From assembly GCA_002360555.1 (NCBI GenBank), contig DEQS01000072.1, forward strand, positions 13,835 to 36,015: DNA of 22,181 nucleotides. Direction: 5' to 3'. Positions 21,021 through 22,181 of the stretch are shown one piece after another (positions within the stretch are counted from its first letter, which is position 1; each line of letters opens with the position of its first letter). Source of the stretch: Chloracidobacterium sp. UBA3360 (GTDB lineage Bacteria > Acidobacteriota > Blastocatellia > Pyrinomonadales > Pyrinomonadaceae). The notes below the pieces were generated by a model that saw nothing but the letters and a program-made list of their open reading frames with translations, made no database searches and was not told the origin of the DNA. The position numbers were made by a program, and so were the translations under genes.

Positions 21021-21401
21021 ATGGAAAAAGAAATTAGAGATGCGGCGATACGTTTGACGATGATGCCGCGTGATACCAATGCTCATGGCACCGTTTTTGG
21101 CGGTGTGATTTTGAGCTATATCGACGTCGCGGGCGGTGTCGAAGCGGTGCGGCACACAAAGCACGAGCGTTTTGTGACTGTCGCGATGAACGAGGTCATC
21201 TTTCACGAGCCCGTATTTATTGGCGATCTCGTCAGTTTTTACGCAACGACTATAAAAGTCGGACGCACCTCGATCACTATCCACGTCGAGGTCGAAGCCG
21301 AACGTTTTGGGAATAAAGGACAGGTCGTGCGGGTGACCTCGGCCGACCTGATATTTGTCGCGATCAACGCAAATCGCGAAAAGGTCGTCATAGGGAAATA
21401 G
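21021..21401 (+). CDS. Acyl-CoA thioesterase, hotdog fold (YciA-like)
   Basis: This 126-residue hotdog-fold protein is of the acyl-CoA thioesterase (YciA/ACOT) group, which hydrolyses acyl-CoA to the acid and CoA in the cytosol. It shows the hallmark stretch NAHGTVFGGVILSYIDVAGG (20-39), with the Asp of IDVAGG on the central helix. The strand VTVAMNEVIFHEPVFIGD is followed by VGRTSITIHVEV. The length is that of a single hotdog unit, which works as a dimer or hexamer. ATG 21021 is supported by family length; the frame upstream reads into the repeat. The -10 to -20 region is the repeat's right arm, with no Shine-Dalgarno. Confidence 0.9.
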   Translation: MEKEIRDAAIRLTMMPRDTNAHGTVFGGVILSYIDVAGGVEAVRHTKHERFVTVAMNEVIFHEPVFIGDLVSFYATTIKVGRTSITIHVEVEAERFGNKGQVVRVTSADLIFVAINANREKVVIGK

Positions 21402-21455
21402 CGGATTTTGCACATTCACCACAGCGAACTAGAATAGAGATATAGGAGATTTTTG

Positions 21456-21788
21456 ATGCCACATATTATTGCTGAAACAGCAACTGGAACAATTTCATTC
21501 GAGGCGGAAACCGGTAAGAAACTGGTGCTCGCACTCGAGGACAACGGTGTTGACATTTTGCATCGCTGCGGCGGCAACGCACGCTGCACGACTTGCCGCG
21601 TCGAGGTCGTGGTCGGCGATGCCGGGACGATGGGCCCGGACGAAGAAGCCATTTTATCGACCAAGGGTGATCTTGCACCAAACACGCGTCTGTCATGTCA
21701 GATCCGTTGTGAGAACGACATGGAAGTAAAAGTTATCAATCAGGCCAGCGTCGCGGGTATTGACGCTGGGACCAGACCGCAGGACTAG
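21456..21788 (+). CDS. 2Fe-2S ferredoxin
   Basis: This 110-residue plant/adrenodoxin-type ferredoxin is an electron carrier. Cluster ligands are C38, C44 and C47 (RCGGNARCTTC) and C81 (LSCQIRC), giving the C-x5-C-x2-C-x33-C spacing of 2Fe-2S ferredoxins; C85 is extra. ATG 21456 has AGGAG at 21444-21448, 7 bases upstream, which rules out the TTG three bases before. Its partner reductase is not in the window. It ends 10 bases before the superoxide dismutase ATG, and its stop codon overlaps that gene's AGGAG, so both are read from one mRNA. The pairing suggests a role in oxidative-stress electron transfer, but this is inference. Confidence 0.93.
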   Translation: MPHIIAETATGTISFEAETGKKLVLALEDNGVDILHRCGGNARCTTCRVEVVVGDAGTMGPDEEAILSTKGDLAPNTRLSCQIRCENDMEVKVINQASVAGIDAGTRPQD

Positions 21789-21798
21789 GAGAAATACG

Positions 21799-22181
21799 AT
21801 GGGAACAAATACGACATACACAGCAAAATCATTTGACCTGAGCGACCTGACGGGCATTTCGAACGAAACGCTCGCAATGCATTTTAAGCTCTACGAGGGC
21901 TACGTCACTAACACCAATGTCCTTAACCAGCGCATCGCCGACCTCATCGGCACCGGAACGCTCGACCCGACACAATCGGCGGCGTTTAGCGAGCTTAAAC
22001 GGCGTTTTGGCTTTGAGTACAACGGCATGGTTTTGCACGAATATTATTTCGAAAACATGCAGAAACACGGCACCGGCGATCCTTCGACGGGCGATGCGTT
22101 TATTAATGCGGCGGCGGAGAGCTTTGGCGATTACGACGTGTGGAAAGCTGATTTCATGAACACCGGCAAGATGCGCGGCGT
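21799..22181 (+). CDS. Fe/Mn superoxide dismutase, 5' part
   Basis: The gene begins at ATG 21799, with AGGAG 7 bases upstream, and runs off the window after 127 codons. The N-terminal helical hairpin shows H28 in MHFKLYEGYVTNTN, the HxxxYxxxVxxxN pattern of Fe/Mn SODs with His28 as first metal ligand. H80 in NGMVLHEYYFENM is the second. The two other ligands (DxWxxxH region) are beyond the end of the window. The enzyme dismutes superoxide. N-terminal residues GTNTTYTAKSFDLSDLTGIS lack a signal peptide, so it is probably cytosolic. It forms an operon with the ferredoxin. The sequence departs from standard SODs (LHEYYF rather than NHxFYW), so a divergent or SOD-like member is possible. Confidence 0.85.
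   Translation, partial: MGTNTTYTAKSFDLSDLTGISNETLAMHFKLYEGYVTNTNVLNQRIADLIGTGTLDPTQSAAFSELKRRFGFEYNGMVLHEYYFENMQKHGTGDPSTGDAFINAAAESFGDYDVWKADFMNTGKMRG

Noticed and set aside
1..22181. tRNA, rRNA or riboswitch
   Set aside because: I saw no cloverleaf, no rRNA-like stretch and no known riboswitch core in the gaps. A covariance-model search would be decisive but could not be run.

Overview
The window (about 22.2 kb) looks like a chromosomal segment of a Gram-negative bacterium. I infer Acidobacteriota, most likely class Blastocatellia (Pyrinomonadales-like). The reasons are an lpxK gene (so a lipid A outer membrane), Asn/Thr-rich lipoproteins, an hrcA-grpE-dnaK-dnaJ stress cluster, and many hairpin-type intergenic repeats. 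This placement rests on style of sequence and is not proven. No rRNA, tRNA, CRISPR array, prophage or plasmid gene was seen. No gene-free stretch exceeds 300 bases.

Layout. (1) 1-2134, plus strand: the tail of an unidentified gene, a strong terminator, a YqeY-type gene, an Asn/Thr-rich lipoprotein, a second terminator and a multi-helix membrane protein. (2) 2162-4237, minus strand: a small membrane-anchored protein and two paralogous secreted TPR proteins. Two predicted promoters and one terminator divide them into two transcription units. (3) 4255-9566: the heat-shock cluster hrcA-grpE-dnaK-dnaJ on the minus strand, ending in a clear terminator. Two hairpins separate dnaK from dnaJ. No CIRCE element is visible. 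Instead the hrcA start codon lies in a 10-bp hairpin, and the upstream region has a palindromic TTGACA/TGTCAA pair that can act as back-to-back -35 boxes for hrcA and a divergent SprT-like metalloprotease.

(4) 10363-11136: a REP-associated tyrosine transposase (RAYT, IS200-like) framed by three copies of a two-hairpin REP sequence, two upstream and one inverted downstream, with a small hairpin at each end of the gene. (5) 11148-12779: a large lipoprotein on the minus strand whose signal peptide is partly encoded by an intergenic-type repeat. (6) 12814-16435, plus strand: a 2,4-dienoyl-CoA-reductase-like SDR, the glutamine amidotransferase TrpG/PabA, a TrpD homologue with an altered PRPP loop, and lpxK. 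(7) 16432-20087, minus strand: an apparent operon of a GT-C (STT3-like) membrane protein, a lipoprotein, an AI-2E/PerM family permease and a 42-residue membrane peptide. (8) 20302-22181, plus strand: an alpha/beta hydrolase, a hotdog acyl-CoA thioesterase, a 2Fe-2S ferredoxin and the start of an Fe/Mn superoxide dismutase.

The most striking unexplained feature is a set of four unrelated-looking but architecturally alike long inverted repeats at 12681, 13609, 20166 and 20929. Each arm is 27-30 nt and consists of three units spaced about 8-10 nt apart, beginning CCAC or CCGC. Two of them reach into coding sequence. Together with the RAYT/REP cassette, this suggests a genome actively colonised by small palindromic elements.
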